64,000 nt of DNA from Acanthosepion lycidas (Eukaryota; Mollusca; Cephalopoda; Sepiida; Sepiidae), in contig OZ010616.1 in NCBI GenBank assembly GCA_963932145.1, positions 52,720,671 to 52,784,670 of the forward strand, given 5' to 3'. The translations under genes and the position numbers were made by a program. The notes beneath the pieces are model-generated. The model saw only the letters and a program-made list of their open reading frames with translations, did not search any database and was not told the origin of the DNA. Shown in pieces: positions 34,013 to 44,612 of the stretch (position 1 is the stretch's first letter; every line of letters begins with the position of its first letter).

Positions 34013-35340
34013 CTGTTCCTGAAACTCATCTTTGTAAATTTAATTTTAATAACCAGGCTCAATATCATCTTGAAGAATTTTATTTCTACATTCGATGTTT
34101 ATGGCAAAATTATTTCAAGGACTTGACAGTCATAAAGGTCCGTTAAACAAGGAATTTCAATTTCCAGATTCGCATATCCTAGGCAGGTGAGATTGATATA
34201 GGATTTGAACCCTAAACAGTCTCATTCACTAGGGAAATAAGTTATACAAAAATAATAGCATCAATGTCAGTAACAAAATTTGTTTAATTTACTCTTATTT
34301 GTGAAACGACTTTCAAATGTATGTGCAATTTTCTGCCTTATTCAAGGGCTGTTTAACATTTGGAGCTGGTTTTCTTTCTTGGCCCATCTACATCAAGGTT
34401 CTTAACTTGTAGGCGTAAAAAATATCTTAGTTTTGCATATTCTGTTGTGGATAATGATATCCTTTTGTGAACATGATTGTAATTGTTTTTCAGTGAAGGT
34501 TGTGGAATTTCTGTTCCGTAAAGACATTAGCATATCTGCAGTTTGTCTAATGTAGGAATTAAGTAACAATATGTGATATAGATAAAGGTCACGTCTGCAG
34601 AAATTTATAGCGTTGTATTTCTTAGCTCTCACTAATACAATTTGTTACCGATAACATTTCTTGAAAATCTTATAAACACATGTATGGCAGCACAAACGAA
34701 ACAAAAAGTGCTACAGGTGAGACGAAAGGAAAAGAAGACAAAAATCGTTAATATATATCTTTGTATTGCTATTATGAGCGAAATGTTTCTTTGTGAGCAA
34801 GGAAAGCAATTTGGAGGAGAAGTATAGTTGGTAGGGCCTGGAGTTAAGGCGTTTATCAGGTCGGCTGACCGAAGTTATGGGTGATAACCTTGAGAGTTTG
34901 CTGAGCGTCTAGATGGACTGTTAGCTGCGATTTTGTCCAAGTCGTTTGCGAGCGGCTTTCTTAAAAGCATATTGTGGTGGCTGCTGTTTTCATCTTTTTT
35001 TACATTTTGTGTTTGGCAACAACGTTCGTGATTGGATTCTTTTATGTTTTATTTTATATTTTTGAGAGGATTTGTTTTGTGGGCCGGATGTGATGCTTGG
35101 AGCCCCTGAGCAGAGGACAACTGTTTTTATTTTCCGTTTTATTTTCTTAGTGTTCTCATCCGATTGACATGTAGAGTGAACCAGAAAGAGATCTAATTTG
35201 AAGCAGAGCATAATAGAAATAAACTGCTGAACATTATGTGTTGTGTTTGTACGCTTGTCAAGCATTTTAAGATTTGTTTTTTTCAAAAGACAAATCATAA
35301 ATTTATGTTATACTATATCTTCACTAATGCTGGTACAAAA
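34013..35340. other. Spacer, nothing recognised
   Basis: AT-rich; frames at 34402-34632 and 34990-35298 (minus) have no recognisable features. Confidence 0.5.
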
Positions 35341-35354
35341 CCTTTGAGATAAAA

Positions 35355-35715
35355 TTATACTTTGAGAATGTCATGGATGGAGCGAGTAAGCAAGAGAAAG
35401 TCTTTAAAATGGTCACAAAAAGAACACTTATATTCAGAATCGGAAAGCCACGGCTGAAATATCTTGAACACAATAAGGAAGGAGCGCTTAAGCCTCACGG
35501 GTAATATTGATGGCAGGAGAGGTAGGAGAAATGAACAAATCACTTACTTGACAAGCTTGCGCAAACTGATGGCGAAACTAGATTGAAGAGCTTTGGCAAA
35601 GGGAGAAACACTACCGAGGGCTAGAAGACATATGGAGTTGTGGTAAGCAGCCATTATTGCCCATGTCCTGAATGGACGAGGTCAGTCGAAGAAGAATTAT
35701 AGAAAACCAATTATT
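35355..35715 (+). pseudogene. RTE-type LINE RT C-terminal fragment
   Basis: Plus-strand pieces: RMSWMERVSK, VTKRTLIFRIGKPRLKYLEH, KEGALKPHG and, after shifts, AIIAHVLNGRG. This is the single-copy version of the region whose 30-residue LKFLGH..KEGLENL..TG block was amplified at 1095-2165. Stops and shifts throughout; non-coding. Confidence 0.7.
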
Positions 35716-35747
35716 CACTATTGTCTCCATAAAATCTGAGGCCTTAA

Positions 35748-36016
35748 CCCTGGAACACTAACCATCAATTAAAGTTACACCACTACTAACCATGGGTATA
35801 TCATACCCGATTTTGAAAATATCAAAAAAAATATTAAATATAAATCTTTATTTAAAATATTTTACATGCAGGCACTTCAAACTTTGTACTTTGAGTTAAC
35901 ATTAATAGGAACTGAAAAACATATTATTTAGGTAAGAAAATCAGGTACTGAAAATTGTAATTAAAAATAGGAAAATTTGCGCTGGGTACTATATACCCAT
36001 GGTTAGTGTTCTAGGG
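35748..36016. mobile_element. piggyBac-type MITE, copy 1
   Basis: Bounded by TTAA on both sides (35744-35747; 36017-36020) with terminal inverted repeats ccctggaacactaaccat and ccatggttagtgttctaggg. Sub-terminal gggtatatcataccc and gggtactatataccc add inner palindromes. TTAA targeting and CCCT ends are piggyBac hallmarks. No transposase. Confidence 0.88.
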
Positions 36017-36292
36017 TTAAAGAAAATAGTTATCAAAAACCTGCTACTTTAAGTATCAGAGAAACTTAGCTATTGTACTCTCCTCCCTGAATGTTGTGGC
36101 CAATCAGAAAAAGAATCATTTGGTGAATAAAGGACTTTGTTTTTTCTTACCCAAATTAGAATGATTTTGAGCTTGCTGAGTGAAAGTGTCTTATAGGAAT
36201 CACCTATTGTTCGAAAACTCTAACGAAAGAGAAAATCACCTACCTCAAAAAAGAGTTTGGGTTTTGTGCGTGGTGTGTGGAAGGAAAATTAA
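36017..36292. other. Spacer between the piggyBac MITEs
   Basis: About 270 bp with no recognised content. Confidence 0.5.
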
Positions 36293-36570
36293 CCTAGAAC
36301 ACTAACCATCAATTAAAGTTACACTACTACAAACCATGGGTATATCATACCCGATTTTTAAAATATCAAAAAAAAAAAAAAAATTATTAAATATAAATCT
36401 TCATTTGAAATATTTTACATGCAGGCACTTCAAACTTTGTACTTTGAGTTAACATTAATTCGAACTGAAAAACATTATTTAGAAATTTAAGAAAATCAGT
36501 ACTGAAAATTGTAATTAAAAATAGGAAAATTTGCGCTGGGTACTATATACCCATGGTTAGTGTTCTAGGG
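36293..36570. mobile_element. piggyBac-type MITE, copy 2
   Basis: Same orientation and nearly the same sequence as copy 1, between TTAA sites (36289-36292; 36571-36574). It differs by a longer A run and small indels, and one C is missing from the left terminus. Confidence 0.88.
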
Positions 36571-36667
36571 TTAAGTGTAGCCTGTAACACTGGAGTTTAT
36601 CATTAGTCATTATTTTCGCTTACGGGAGACTGTGAACTAACATAACTTATTCTCTCCCATTTACTAC

Positions 36668-36800
36668 GATATGAATGTACGTGAGAGATTCATGGAAGAT
36701 TGTAGTTTAAAAGTAGTAAAATCGACTTTGCTAACCGAACGCTCCTCTGTGGCCCAATCGGTTAAAGGCACGTCAGTTTATTTAGTATCTGTCACTCATT
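36668..36800 (+). mobile_element. tRNA-Leu-like SINE, 5' fragment
   Basis: tgaatgtacgtgagagattcatggaagattg, then a head-like tcctctgtggcccaatcggttaaaggcacgtcag. It matches the 5' leader and head of the right arm of the 43-kb palindrome; the rest is lost. Confidence 0.65.
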
Positions 36801-36965
36801 TGTTGGTGACAACAAGAATATGTTATCTTTGTTTCGCTTTTAGTCGACTTCTTTTTCTAGGCATCATAACTCCAAGACGCAGTTTCTCGGGCTCTTCACT
36901 AGATATTTGAATGTGTTGAAATATTCAAGGATTTCTTAATGGGTGTAGGGGACGTCAAGCAGTCT

Positions 36966-37135
36966 CCCTACACGCAAGGCACCAATCTGCTACTGGGTGG
37001 CATGCTACTATCATATACCGCTTGTGGCCTACTGTCGTGTTCGTCTCGACAGTGTTACTACTAGCGGACAGCTAGAAGCCCACTGAGGACCACTGGCGTT
37101 GCCATCAGCGGACCACTAGCAACTTGCGTATAGGG
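36966..37135. mobile_element. CCCTA-ended inverted-repeat element, copy 1
   Basis: Starts ccctacacgcaaggcacc and ends ttgcgtataggg; the internal aatctgctactgggtggcatgctact matches the inverse of the 39427-39643 copy. It is rich in ccactggc-type short palindromes. The superfamily is not determined and no clear target duplication is seen. Confidence 0.65.
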
Positions 37136-37753
37136 CTATGTAACTCCACTTCTCCCAATGAGTCTTTTAGTTTCCGCATGCAGGTGAGTTTGTCTTGGTG
37201 CCTAGACTCCCCGCTTAGTCACAATGTTTCTGACCTAAGGTCAAGTTCTGTTATCTTGATTTTTGGGCAGACAAAATGCGTACATTTAGGGTTTCATGAC
37301 TGCATCGTCTTTCCTGGACTATTTGTTTCTTCATTAAGGGTGGTAGAGGTAATGTTTTCTGGATTTTGCCTGATAGTCAGGGATCCAAACAGTAGAGTAA
37401 CGTTTATCAGCTGGTTTCAATACCAGGGCTATTGTGCTGCCATTTTGTGAATCATCACTTCTAGACCATACAGTAATCTCTGGTGGCTCCCTTTGATTCC
37501 ATAATGAAAGGTACAACAATTACGGCTGTATTTCCGGACAATTCAATCCAGGTCATTCATGCATGCACTACGTGTGGATGTGACTGTTTCGCTACCCGGT
37601 ATTCATCTATACCAATTTCTGTTATCCAATAAAGAGTAAAAAAAAAAAAAAAATGGCTACATTTCAAAGAGTGGTTATTTTCACTTTGTCAGCTTCTGAT
37701 TTGTGATGACACGTGTCATAAGGTTTTGGAATGTTTCAATTGGAGTTGAAAAA
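37136..37753. other. Spacer, nothing recognised
   Basis: Contains a 108-codon plus frame (37124-37450) without recognisable motifs and an A run near 37639. Confidence 0.45.
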
Positions 37754-37885
37754 TGTTATGGTAATTTACCCACGCACGCATGGACTCTCCCAGCTATAAG
37801 CAGGAGCAGGTACTGCCTTTTGGAGAGGGAAGTTTTCAGCAGTCAGCTCTGACAGTCAGACCGAACATTCTTCCTGTAATACTCT
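37754..37885 (+). mobile_element. LTR-like fragment related to 11062-11278
   Basis: TGTTATGGTAATTTACCCACGC, then ctcccagctataagcagg (TATA-like) and tcagcagtcagctctgac (initiator-like), ending at cattcttcctgtaatactc. Similarity to the 11-kb insert stops there. It lies about 1 kb upstream of the Gypsy region, whose leader includes gttataaca|gtggtgatgagg near 38801-38821, so it could be the start of that element's 5' LTR; this is not demonstrated. Confidence 0.45.
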
Positions 37886-38361
37886 ACTACCGTGAGGACA
37901 AGATGACAAGGACGTAAAGTCGACTGAAGCGCATAATCTTTTATCAACACCAGTGTGACAAGCCAGTACATGCAACATCTGGAACCATGTCTGTTTCTCA
38001 GACATTGGATCTTGCAATCACGTGACACACTGCATGAGAATCTAACTCTTGAGTATGAAAAATCAATGGTCATCCGAGATTGTTTTTTCAATGTATGTTA
38101 CGACTATAGCACCTGAGTTATCAGCAGAGAAAACTCTCTTTCCCTAGAGCAGGATGTACCCTTACATGGCTCGACTCACTCCAGAATTCACGGTCAAGGG
38201 TATCTTAATTTAAGGATTCAAGGATGAATAGAGTCCTTTTGATTATGTTGATATTCTACCTTTCTTGCTAGACCCCCACCCATCCCTTCAATGTATATTT
38301 TGGATAATCTTTTTGTTGCGGAGTAACTAGTACATTCCCGGTGACTATATGAACTAGTCCA

Positions 38362-38665
38362 TAACGATTTACATTATTTACATTGCTCAGACTGTTGTCC
38401 TCATCTTTATTGCCATATTCACAACGTTTCGGCAGTTGCACACTCCAGCCTTCTTCAGGTGATTGGAATTTCAAATTGAACTCGTTATTTCGTTATTGTT
38501 CTAGTTCCACGTGCCATCCCTCTTCCGGGTGTCTCAGTTATCTCCCTTTAACTCAACTCTCCAAGTTTCTGTTCACCATTTCAGCAGGCAATAAAGATGA
38601 GGACAACAGTCCCAACAATGTAAATAATTATAATACCTCATCTCAGAAATATACACAGATAGTCC
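38362..38665 (-). mobile_element. SINE with Penelope-like tail, with inverse tail piece
   Basis: Minus-oriented copy: atttacattgctcagactgttgtcc, acaacgtttcggcagttgc, ttcttcaggtgattggaat, tctagttccacgtgcc. From about 38585 a plus-oriented tail piece follows (aataaagatgaggacaac, caatgtaaataat), so the ends mirror each other. Confidence 0.7.
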
Positions 38666-39426
38666 ATAATTATAAATAAAGAACTTCAGCTCAGAGGTAA
38701 GAGAGGAAGAAGCCATTTGGAGTAAGTCTTCAGATTAATTAATACAGGCATCACGGCAAGTTGCCAAAGCATTGCTTATATTATAAGCGCTAGGAAGTGT
38801 GTTATAACAGTGGTGATGAGGGTTTTGAAACTCAGGCAATTTATAACCATTGTGACGAGGATTCAGAACTATTTTGATTTATAACAGTAATGGCAGTTCA
38901 GGAACTTATATGAGTTGTAACTGGAATTACAAGGATTTTGAAAACTCATATCAAGTGAACAAGTATGGAAAAATATACTTGTTGCTTCAGGAACAAGGGT
39001 ATGGGTTATGACAAGAATTTTAACCATGTTGGTTTAAAAAGTAAATTTCTTCTTGTGCAAAAGGAAAAATTTTTTCTTGGGCATAGGAAAAAACATATTC
39101 TTGCAAATATGTAGCAAATTTTGGTTTTGATAGTTGATATTCAACAACAACAACAACAACAGAAATAGCAGCAGCAACAAGATCAACAGTTGCTAGAACT
39201 ACAAAAATAACAACAGGAGTTGTTGGATATAAACCTGAAGAAAACAAAAAATTCTTCAAAGCCTCTGATGCTAGATACTGTCCAAAACACCATATCAGAA
39301 TTTGTATACAAACTTGATGAGGGACTGACTTTTTCTGAGTATTTTCATAGATATGAACAAATATTCAATTAAGAATGCAGCAGCTGGGAAGATGAGAGAA
39401 AAAAAAGATTGTTGTTGAGGAAAATA

Positions 39427-39643
39427 CCCTACATGCAAGCCACTAGTGGCCCACTGGTGAACCACTGATGGGAACTCTAGTTGTCCTCTGGTGGTAGTCA
39501 GTGGTGGGCTACCGGTTGGCATCTAGCTGTCTAGCAGGGGTAATATTGCTGAGACAAACATGCCAGTGGTCCAACAGTGGGCTACCAGCAGTAAACGCTA
39601 GTGGCATGCCACCCAGTGGCAGATTGGTGGCTTGTGCATAGGG
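39427..39643. mobile_element. CCCTA-ended inverted-repeat element inside Gypsy gag
   Basis: Ends ccctacatgcaagccacta and the inverse ggtggcttgtgcataggg. It separates the Gag LLLRKI block from the YEKYCNY block, so it inserted after the Gypsy element. Its interior is inverted relative to 36966-37135. Confidence 0.75.
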
Positions 39644-40226
39644 TAGCTTTGATAGAGTATGAAAAATACTGCAACTACATATTACCAGAAAAATGAACAG
39701 GTGAAATTAGATTTGAAGACATGGTACACATTCTGACAAAAATCTTTAGTGACAAGAGCTCTTTGTTTAATGTTTGTTGGAGGTACATGAATCTAACCTA
39801 AAAAGAGGACAAATATTTTGTCACATATACTGGTATCTTCAACAAAGAATGTGAAAAATTTAGAATAAAGGAAATATATATGTTCAAAGGGTTAATTTTT
39901 GTTCAAGGTTGAACAGCTAAAAAGATGCTTAAATACAAGTGTAAATTTTAACAAAAATTGAACAAAACAGTAATATTACACTGCAAGAAATAGTAGCTGA
40001 TTGCCAGACAATTCCAAGTGTGAAACATGATGCTGAAGAAATTCAGAAAAAAGAATGTGCATTGGTACAAGCAAAGGACAAATGTACAAAAAAGAAAATA
40101 AATCCTTGTTTCAAATGTGGTAGATTACATCTTGGAAAAGACTGTCCATTTAAAATGCAGAACATTACAACTGTGGTTAAATGGACATATAAAGTCACAT
40201 GACAAAACCAAACCAAGGAAAAATTC

Positions 40227-40467
40227 TCACAAGAAGAAATTTGTACACAACATTGCAATAGTAAAAAGGGTCACAGAACACAAAGGGAAATTTGTGAATA
40301 TAAAAATAAATAATGTGTGTGTGAAAATGTTACTGGATACTGGTAGTGATATTTCAATAATCAGTGAAACCACATGGAAGGAAATTGGAAAACCTTTATT
40401 AGAAAGGACTTTCAAAGTTATGATTTCAGTTTCTGATGAGAATTTTTTTTTAAAAAATGATTTGTAA
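40227..40467 (+). pseudogene. Gypsy protease fragment
   Basis: The frame ending at 40467 contains FVNIKINNVCVKMLLDTGSDISIIS then TWKEIGKPLLERTFK (split for length: FVNIKINNVCVK, MLLDTGSDISIIS). DTGS is the catalytic triad of retroviral-type aspartic proteases, here in a Gypsy context right after the Gag zinc knuckle. The frame ends soon after, before RT. Confidence 0.85.
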
Positions 40468-41120
40468 TGTCTCATTCTGTAAAGTATGTAAAAACTAAAA
40501 CTTATGCATTAAAAATGCTATGAATTTATTCACTACTGACTGGATGGAATTATTTTAATTTAGGGATTTTCTGATAAACATTTATTGTAAAAATGTAAGT
40601 GAACAAGTGACCAATTTAAAAAGTCAGAGTGAAAATCTTAAGGAAGGATTAAAAAAATGTTTTCCAGATGTTCTGTCAAATGAACTGGATCAGTGTTCAA
40701 AATTCAAGGCTGATTTCCAAATAATAAAGTATTTAAGCTGAAATAGAGTGTGTCATTTGCAGCATTGGCACAAGTCAACAAAGAGTTAGACAGATGCAAA
40801 AGAATTTGTATAATAGAAAAAAATTAACCATTCAAAATGGGCTGTACCAGCAGTGTATGTAAAGAAAAAAAAATTTGGTTTGCATGGATTTCTCAACAGG
40901 ATTAAACAGTTTTTTTAGAAACACATAACAACACATTACCAAGTCCAGAGGAAATTTTTTCAAAGTTAAGCAGCAAAAGAATATTTTGAAAATAGGATCT
41001 CTCTGAAGTGTATTTACAAATTCAGATTGAATATAAATGTTCAAAATTAATGACCATAAATACACACAGAGGATTATATAAGTTTAACCAACTTCTTTTC
41101 ATTATTAAGGTGGCACCAGG

Positions 41121-41764
41121 TACTTTTCTTCTTTTTTCAACAACCATCCACTCATGTTTTTGATAATTCTTTTTTGCTTTGTTTGATGTGACCATATAGC
41201 TTAAGGGTTTTGCTCTTTATTAAGGGTTTTGTATCCTTATTCAGCCTATTAAGTAATTGTTAATCATGGAGAAGGAAAGTCCTTTTTTAAAATTGGTTGT
41301 ACAAGCTCTTTTCAAATATACCAAGACACTATGAGCCAGCATGGAAGAGGAAAGCTCACCAAATCACATGAAAATGCCAAATATAGAATTGGAATATCAA
41401 CTTGTTGCGGAGTTGCTAGTATGTTTAGGTAGCAACATATCTCTTAGAATAGTTGCCCTGGAACAATTTTTGCTGACTCTTTGCATGTCCAGGTAGAAAA
41501 TGTTGTTTTTGCCCAGTCACATTTTTTTTTTACCTTTAGTCCGTTTATTTACTTTTTTTTTAGGTAAGTTGATCGACATAGATTTGTGTAGGTTAACTGT
41601 CATATTGAGTTGACTGACTATGACCTGTTGCAAAGTCAGGTGTTTATAAGATATACAAACTCAAAGGTTTTTGAATTCACCCAAACTATCAATGGTTGAT
41701 TGTAAATTCTCTTTTTATACCTCATAATTTATTTTTATTACATCTTAATTTTTAATAAATTGTT
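41121..41764. other. Spacer, nothing recognised
   Basis: The Gypsy similarity stops near 41105; the rest is AT-rich without recognised content. Confidence 0.5.
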
Positions 41765-42125
41765 CTGGTAAACTTTCCTCTGTGGTAACCAGACTTTACA
41801 AATTTAAGCATAATATTATATTGGCAGTTAGGTTTCATTTTGCAGTGTACATGGATAGGTATAACTGTAAGTTCTTTGCTAATAGTTTCTTCTCTTGCAC
41901 TTCTTGTAGTGGAACTCTCATCAGGGTCTGTGCTTTTCAATCAATTTTCGATCTTAAAAAATTTAAATACAACATCAATTGTTATCTTCTGTCACCTTAA
42001 ATCCTGTTCATGTAGTGTCCTCTCTTCTTTATGATGTTCTTTTTGCCAGATTCTTTTGGATTCAGTAATCTCTTGCATCTTAGTAGCTTTATTACCTTGC
42101 TTTGGGTGAAATAATTAGAAGAAGA
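41765..42125 (+). pseudogene. CR1/L2-like LINE 3' end
   Basis: RLYKFKHNIILAVRFHF, CKFFANSFFSCTSC and VCAFQSIFDLKKFKYNINCY match the C-terminus of the LINE at 30738-32215, followed by a shared 3' UTR segment (gcatcttagtagctttattaccttgc). 5'-truncated, as expected for LINE insertions. Confidence 0.8.
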
Positions 42126-42284
42126 AAGAAAAGCTTTCCTTTCGTATTCAATTTTTCTTATAATGGAAGTTATGTGCAGAGCCTACCTGATTTTTGGTAT
42201 TTTTCAGTCATAAATTAGTAAGTTCTGATCCAGCAAACTACCAGCATTTTTCAGTCAGGTTCATTCTTTTCTTCTTCTTTGTCT

Positions 42285-42460
42285 TTTTGCTTGAGAGTTG
42301 CCTTTTTGTAGGTTGTGGGAAGTATAGAAAGAGAAATTTAGAAAGTGAGAGAGAGAGATAAGTGTTTTAAAGGAAAGCACAAATGCCTTATTTTAATTTT
42401 GAATTATTTTTATTTTTGTTTATATATTTTATTTTTTATTGGGACTCACAACAAACTCAA
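42285..42460 (+). repeat. Spaced direct repeat, copy 1
   Basis: ttgagagttgcctt...agtatagag...agagataag.gttttaaaggaaag.g.aaatgcct.atttt, then ttttatttttgtttata and aggactcac-type sequence, matches 44120-44330. A 60-bp tandem duplication follows (42447-42566; cacaacaaactcaa units). Confidence 0.75.
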
Positions 42461-42566
42461 CCTCTAGCTCAGTCATTAGGTTCATCCAATATAGCTCTAC
42501 ATTAATCACAACAAACTCAATCTCAATGTCAGTCATTAGGTTCATCCAATATAGCTCTATATTAAT
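42447..42566. repeat. 60-bp tandem duplication
   Basis: cacaacaaactcaa..ctcagtcattaggttcatccaat and its second copy start at 42447 and 42507 and differ at a handful of bases. Confidence 0.9.
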
Positions 42567-42965
42567 CACTAAAGATTATTCATAAGAGATCAGTTTTCAT
42601 GCACTTTTCTATCTGACTTTCATGCATCTCAGTGATGTTTATTTAAAGCTGGTGGCTTGGTGGCTTGGTTGCTTTCATGCCTTTAGCCAATATTTACAAT
42701 ACCAACTTTGTAAAATATTTTCTTGTGTGTCAATGCACTCTTGCATTTTCTTAAATCTCTTTTTGTGATATTCTTAAAGCGATTTATTTGCTTTTATCTT
42801 GTCAATGTTTTCAGTTTCTTTTTTGATTGTTCTATGATATTTGTTCAATAATTTTTGTATTTTCCAACACCGTGTTCTTGTTACTCTTTTGAGATTATAT
42901 CTTTATTAGAACCCATATTAATCCTTATATATCACATATTTTAAAACACATATAATTAACTATGC

Positions 42966-43022
<57 letters not shown>

Positions 43023-43092
43023 TGTCTTTTACATTTATAAATATATATATATATATATATACATTAAGAAATGGACAAAGTCCGACAATTTA
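42567..43092. other. AT-rich spacer with (TA)n arrays
   Basis: No gene. TA runs at 42968-43018 and 43039-43061, the second followed by attaagaaatggacaaagtcc, the outer end of the SINE family (compare 46381-46400). Confidence 0.7.
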
Positions 43093-43228
43093 TTTATTAA
43101 AGACATTTTTATGTTTAACGTTCTTTTTATAGATACAAGTATTTAAGTAAATGCTCTGTTTATAATAAACAGTATTAAATAACATTTACCGGCCTGAATG
43201 TCCGAGAAATTTTCATAGAAAATATTCA

Positions 43229-43308
43229 TCCTTTGACAGGATTTGAACCTGCATCCTATACGGAACCGTCATTTAGCTTGACGTGCCTAACTGCTCAGCC
43301 ACAAAGGA
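43229..43308 (-). tRNA. tRNA-Leu-like pseudogene, left arm
   Basis: Mirror image of the 43478-43557 sequence, with base changes in the D arm (ctgagcagtta) and T loop (ttcaaat). The anticodon loop again reads agctaaa. It is SINE head material and not a host tRNA gene. Confidence 0.55.
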
Positions 43309-43477
43309 TCGTTCGGTTGGCAAGGTCGAATTTACTGCTTATAAACTTCAATCTTCCATGAATTAATGTATGACGTCATTTATTTACATTTGATACGTCA
43401 TGAGCAGTTATGAATGTACGAGATTCATGGAAGATTGAAGTTTATAAGCAGTAAATTCGACCTTGCCAACCGAATGA

Positions 43478-43557
43478 TCCTTTGTGGCCGAGCGGTTAGG
43501 CATGTCAAGCTAAATGACGGTTCCGTATAGGATGCAGGTTCGAATCCTGTCAAAGGA
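43478..43557 (+). tRNA. tRNA-Leu-like pseudogene, right arm
   Basis: A class II cloverleaf can be drawn: acceptor TCCTTTG with CAAAGGA (7 of 7 pairs), D arm GCC..GGC with the A box tggccgagcggttaggc, anticodon stem tgtca/tgacg, a long variable arm (tccgtatagga) as in Leu tRNAs, and T arm gcagg-ttcgaat-cctgt. The 7-nt anticodon loop is agctaaa, giving CTA (would read UAG), but position 33 is G where a functional tRNA has U. As part of a SINE it is best called a tRNA-like head. Confidence 0.6.
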
Positions 43558-43688
43558 CAAATATTTTCTATGAAAATTTCTCGGACATTCAGGCCGGTAA
43601 ATGTTATTTAATACTGTTTATTATAAACAGAGCATTTACTTAAATACTTGTATGTATAAAAAGAATGTTAAACATAAAAATGTCTTTA

Positions 43689-43726
<38 letters not shown>

Positions 43727-43728
<2 letters not shown>

Positions 43729-43909
43729 TTCGCAGACAGTACTGTTTCGCTGTATCACAGCTCCTCAGTGCAGCTAGACAACCAAATGCCTCAAGCATGG
43801 ATCGGAACCCAACCGATTTTGGGTTCCGATCCATGCTTGAGGCATTTGGTTCAGTCTAGCTGCCCACTGAGGAGCTGTGATCACAGCGAAACAGTACTGT
43901 CTGCGAATG
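43727..43909. repeat. 183-bp near-perfect palindrome
   Basis: Arms run from cattcgcagacagtactg to atcggaaccc and back, around a 10-nt loop (43811-43820, aaccgatttt). (AT)n lies on both sides. Differences between arms are few (for example tatcac/gatcac and one short insertion). No coding frame is convincing. It begins 33 bp after the previous palindrome. Confidence 0.93.
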
Positions 43910-44119
43910 ATATATATATATACACACATACTATCATTTTTTTCTGAAGAGCTTTGCATGTACGCAGTTGACCATTGATTTTAGAATTAGCTTTTCGTTC
44001 AACAATGCTCAATTGAAAATATATTTTCTAGAGCTAAATATATACATATTTATTTATTTGAAATATGATAAACAAGGACCATGTTACATAATAAAATCTA
44101 CTAAATATATTATGAATAT

Positions 44120-44330
44120 TTGAGAGTTGCCTTATCATTAGTTGAAAGATAAGTATAGAGAGTGAAGGGGAAAGAGAGAGAAAGAGAGAGAGAGAAAGAA
44201 AGAAAGAAAGAAAGAGATAAGGGTTTTAAAGGAAAGTGTAAATGCCTCATTTTATTTTGAATTCTTTTTATTTTTGTTTATAGATTTTATTTTTTGATTT
44301 TATTTTATTTGTTTTTATCAGGACTCACTA
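44120..44330 (+). repeat. Spaced direct repeat, copy 2
   Basis: Second copy of 42285-42460, with an expanded GA-rich patch (44168-44218). The two palindromes lie between the copies. Confidence 0.75.
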
Positions 44331-44444
44331 CATAGCCAACATATTTCTCATAAAATTTTGATGACAAAATTTATTGCCATCTCAATGTTGACATAACTAA
44401 TTAAAACTAAACTTCTATCTGAATTTCTGGGATGATCAATTATC

Positions 44445-44540
44445 ATTATTTACATTATTTACATGTGGACTGTTACCATAATCTTTGATGCTAGTACCAC
44501 AAAATATCAGTTGTTGTGACCACTGGCCTTGATCAGGCAC
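44445..44540 (-). mobile_element. Old tail fragment of the Penelope-tailed SINE
   Basis: atttacattatttacatgtggactgtta, aatctttgatgc and ggccttgatcagg follow the family order (ggactattgtcc, catctttgttgc, ggccttcttcagg). Strongly diverged. Confidence 0.45.
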
Positions 44541-44612
44541 TTGTATATCCAGGTAATATATATATATGGAATTTTGAACTGGCCAAAAAAAAAAAATAGC
44601 CTAGTACATCAC

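Larger units (their letters stand above)
38810..41120 (+). mobile_element. Degenerate Gypsy retrotransposon, gag to RT start
   Basis: Order: possible primer-binding site (gtggtgatgaggg, 38810), Gln-rich start of Gag (39140-39240), Gag body (ISEFVYKLDEGLTFSEYFHRY; after the MITE, YEKYCNYILPEK, FEDMVHILTKIFSDKSSLFN, ECEKF), zinc knuckle (CFKCGRLHLGKDCPF, about 40105), protease (MLLDTGSDISIIS, about 40330), and RT N-terminus (LKKCFPDVLSNELDQCSKFKADF, HSKWAVPAVYVKKK, up to about 41100). The catalytic RT box, RNase H and integrase are absent. Stops and shifts abound. A MITE sits in gag (39427-39643). Confidence 0.85.
43093..43693. mobile_element. Large palindrome of two tRNA-Leu-like SINEs
   Basis: Arms of 271 bp (43093-43363 and 43423-43693) are inverted copies with few differences, around a 59-bp loop that holds tgacgtca and its near-mirror. 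Each arm contains, from the centre outward, a leader (attcatggaagattgaag), a tRNA-like cloverleaf, a ctcggacattcaggccggta block, a tail, and a (TA)n outside. Related copies at 46415-46740 and 13145-13345 are also fold-back. If transcribed, the region would make a very stable hairpin. Confidence 0.88.

Noticed and set aside
43478..43557. A functional amber-suppressor tRNA gene
   Set aside because: The cloverleaf is good but position 33 is G, it belongs to a dispersed SINE head, and a mirrored copy lies in the same palindrome.
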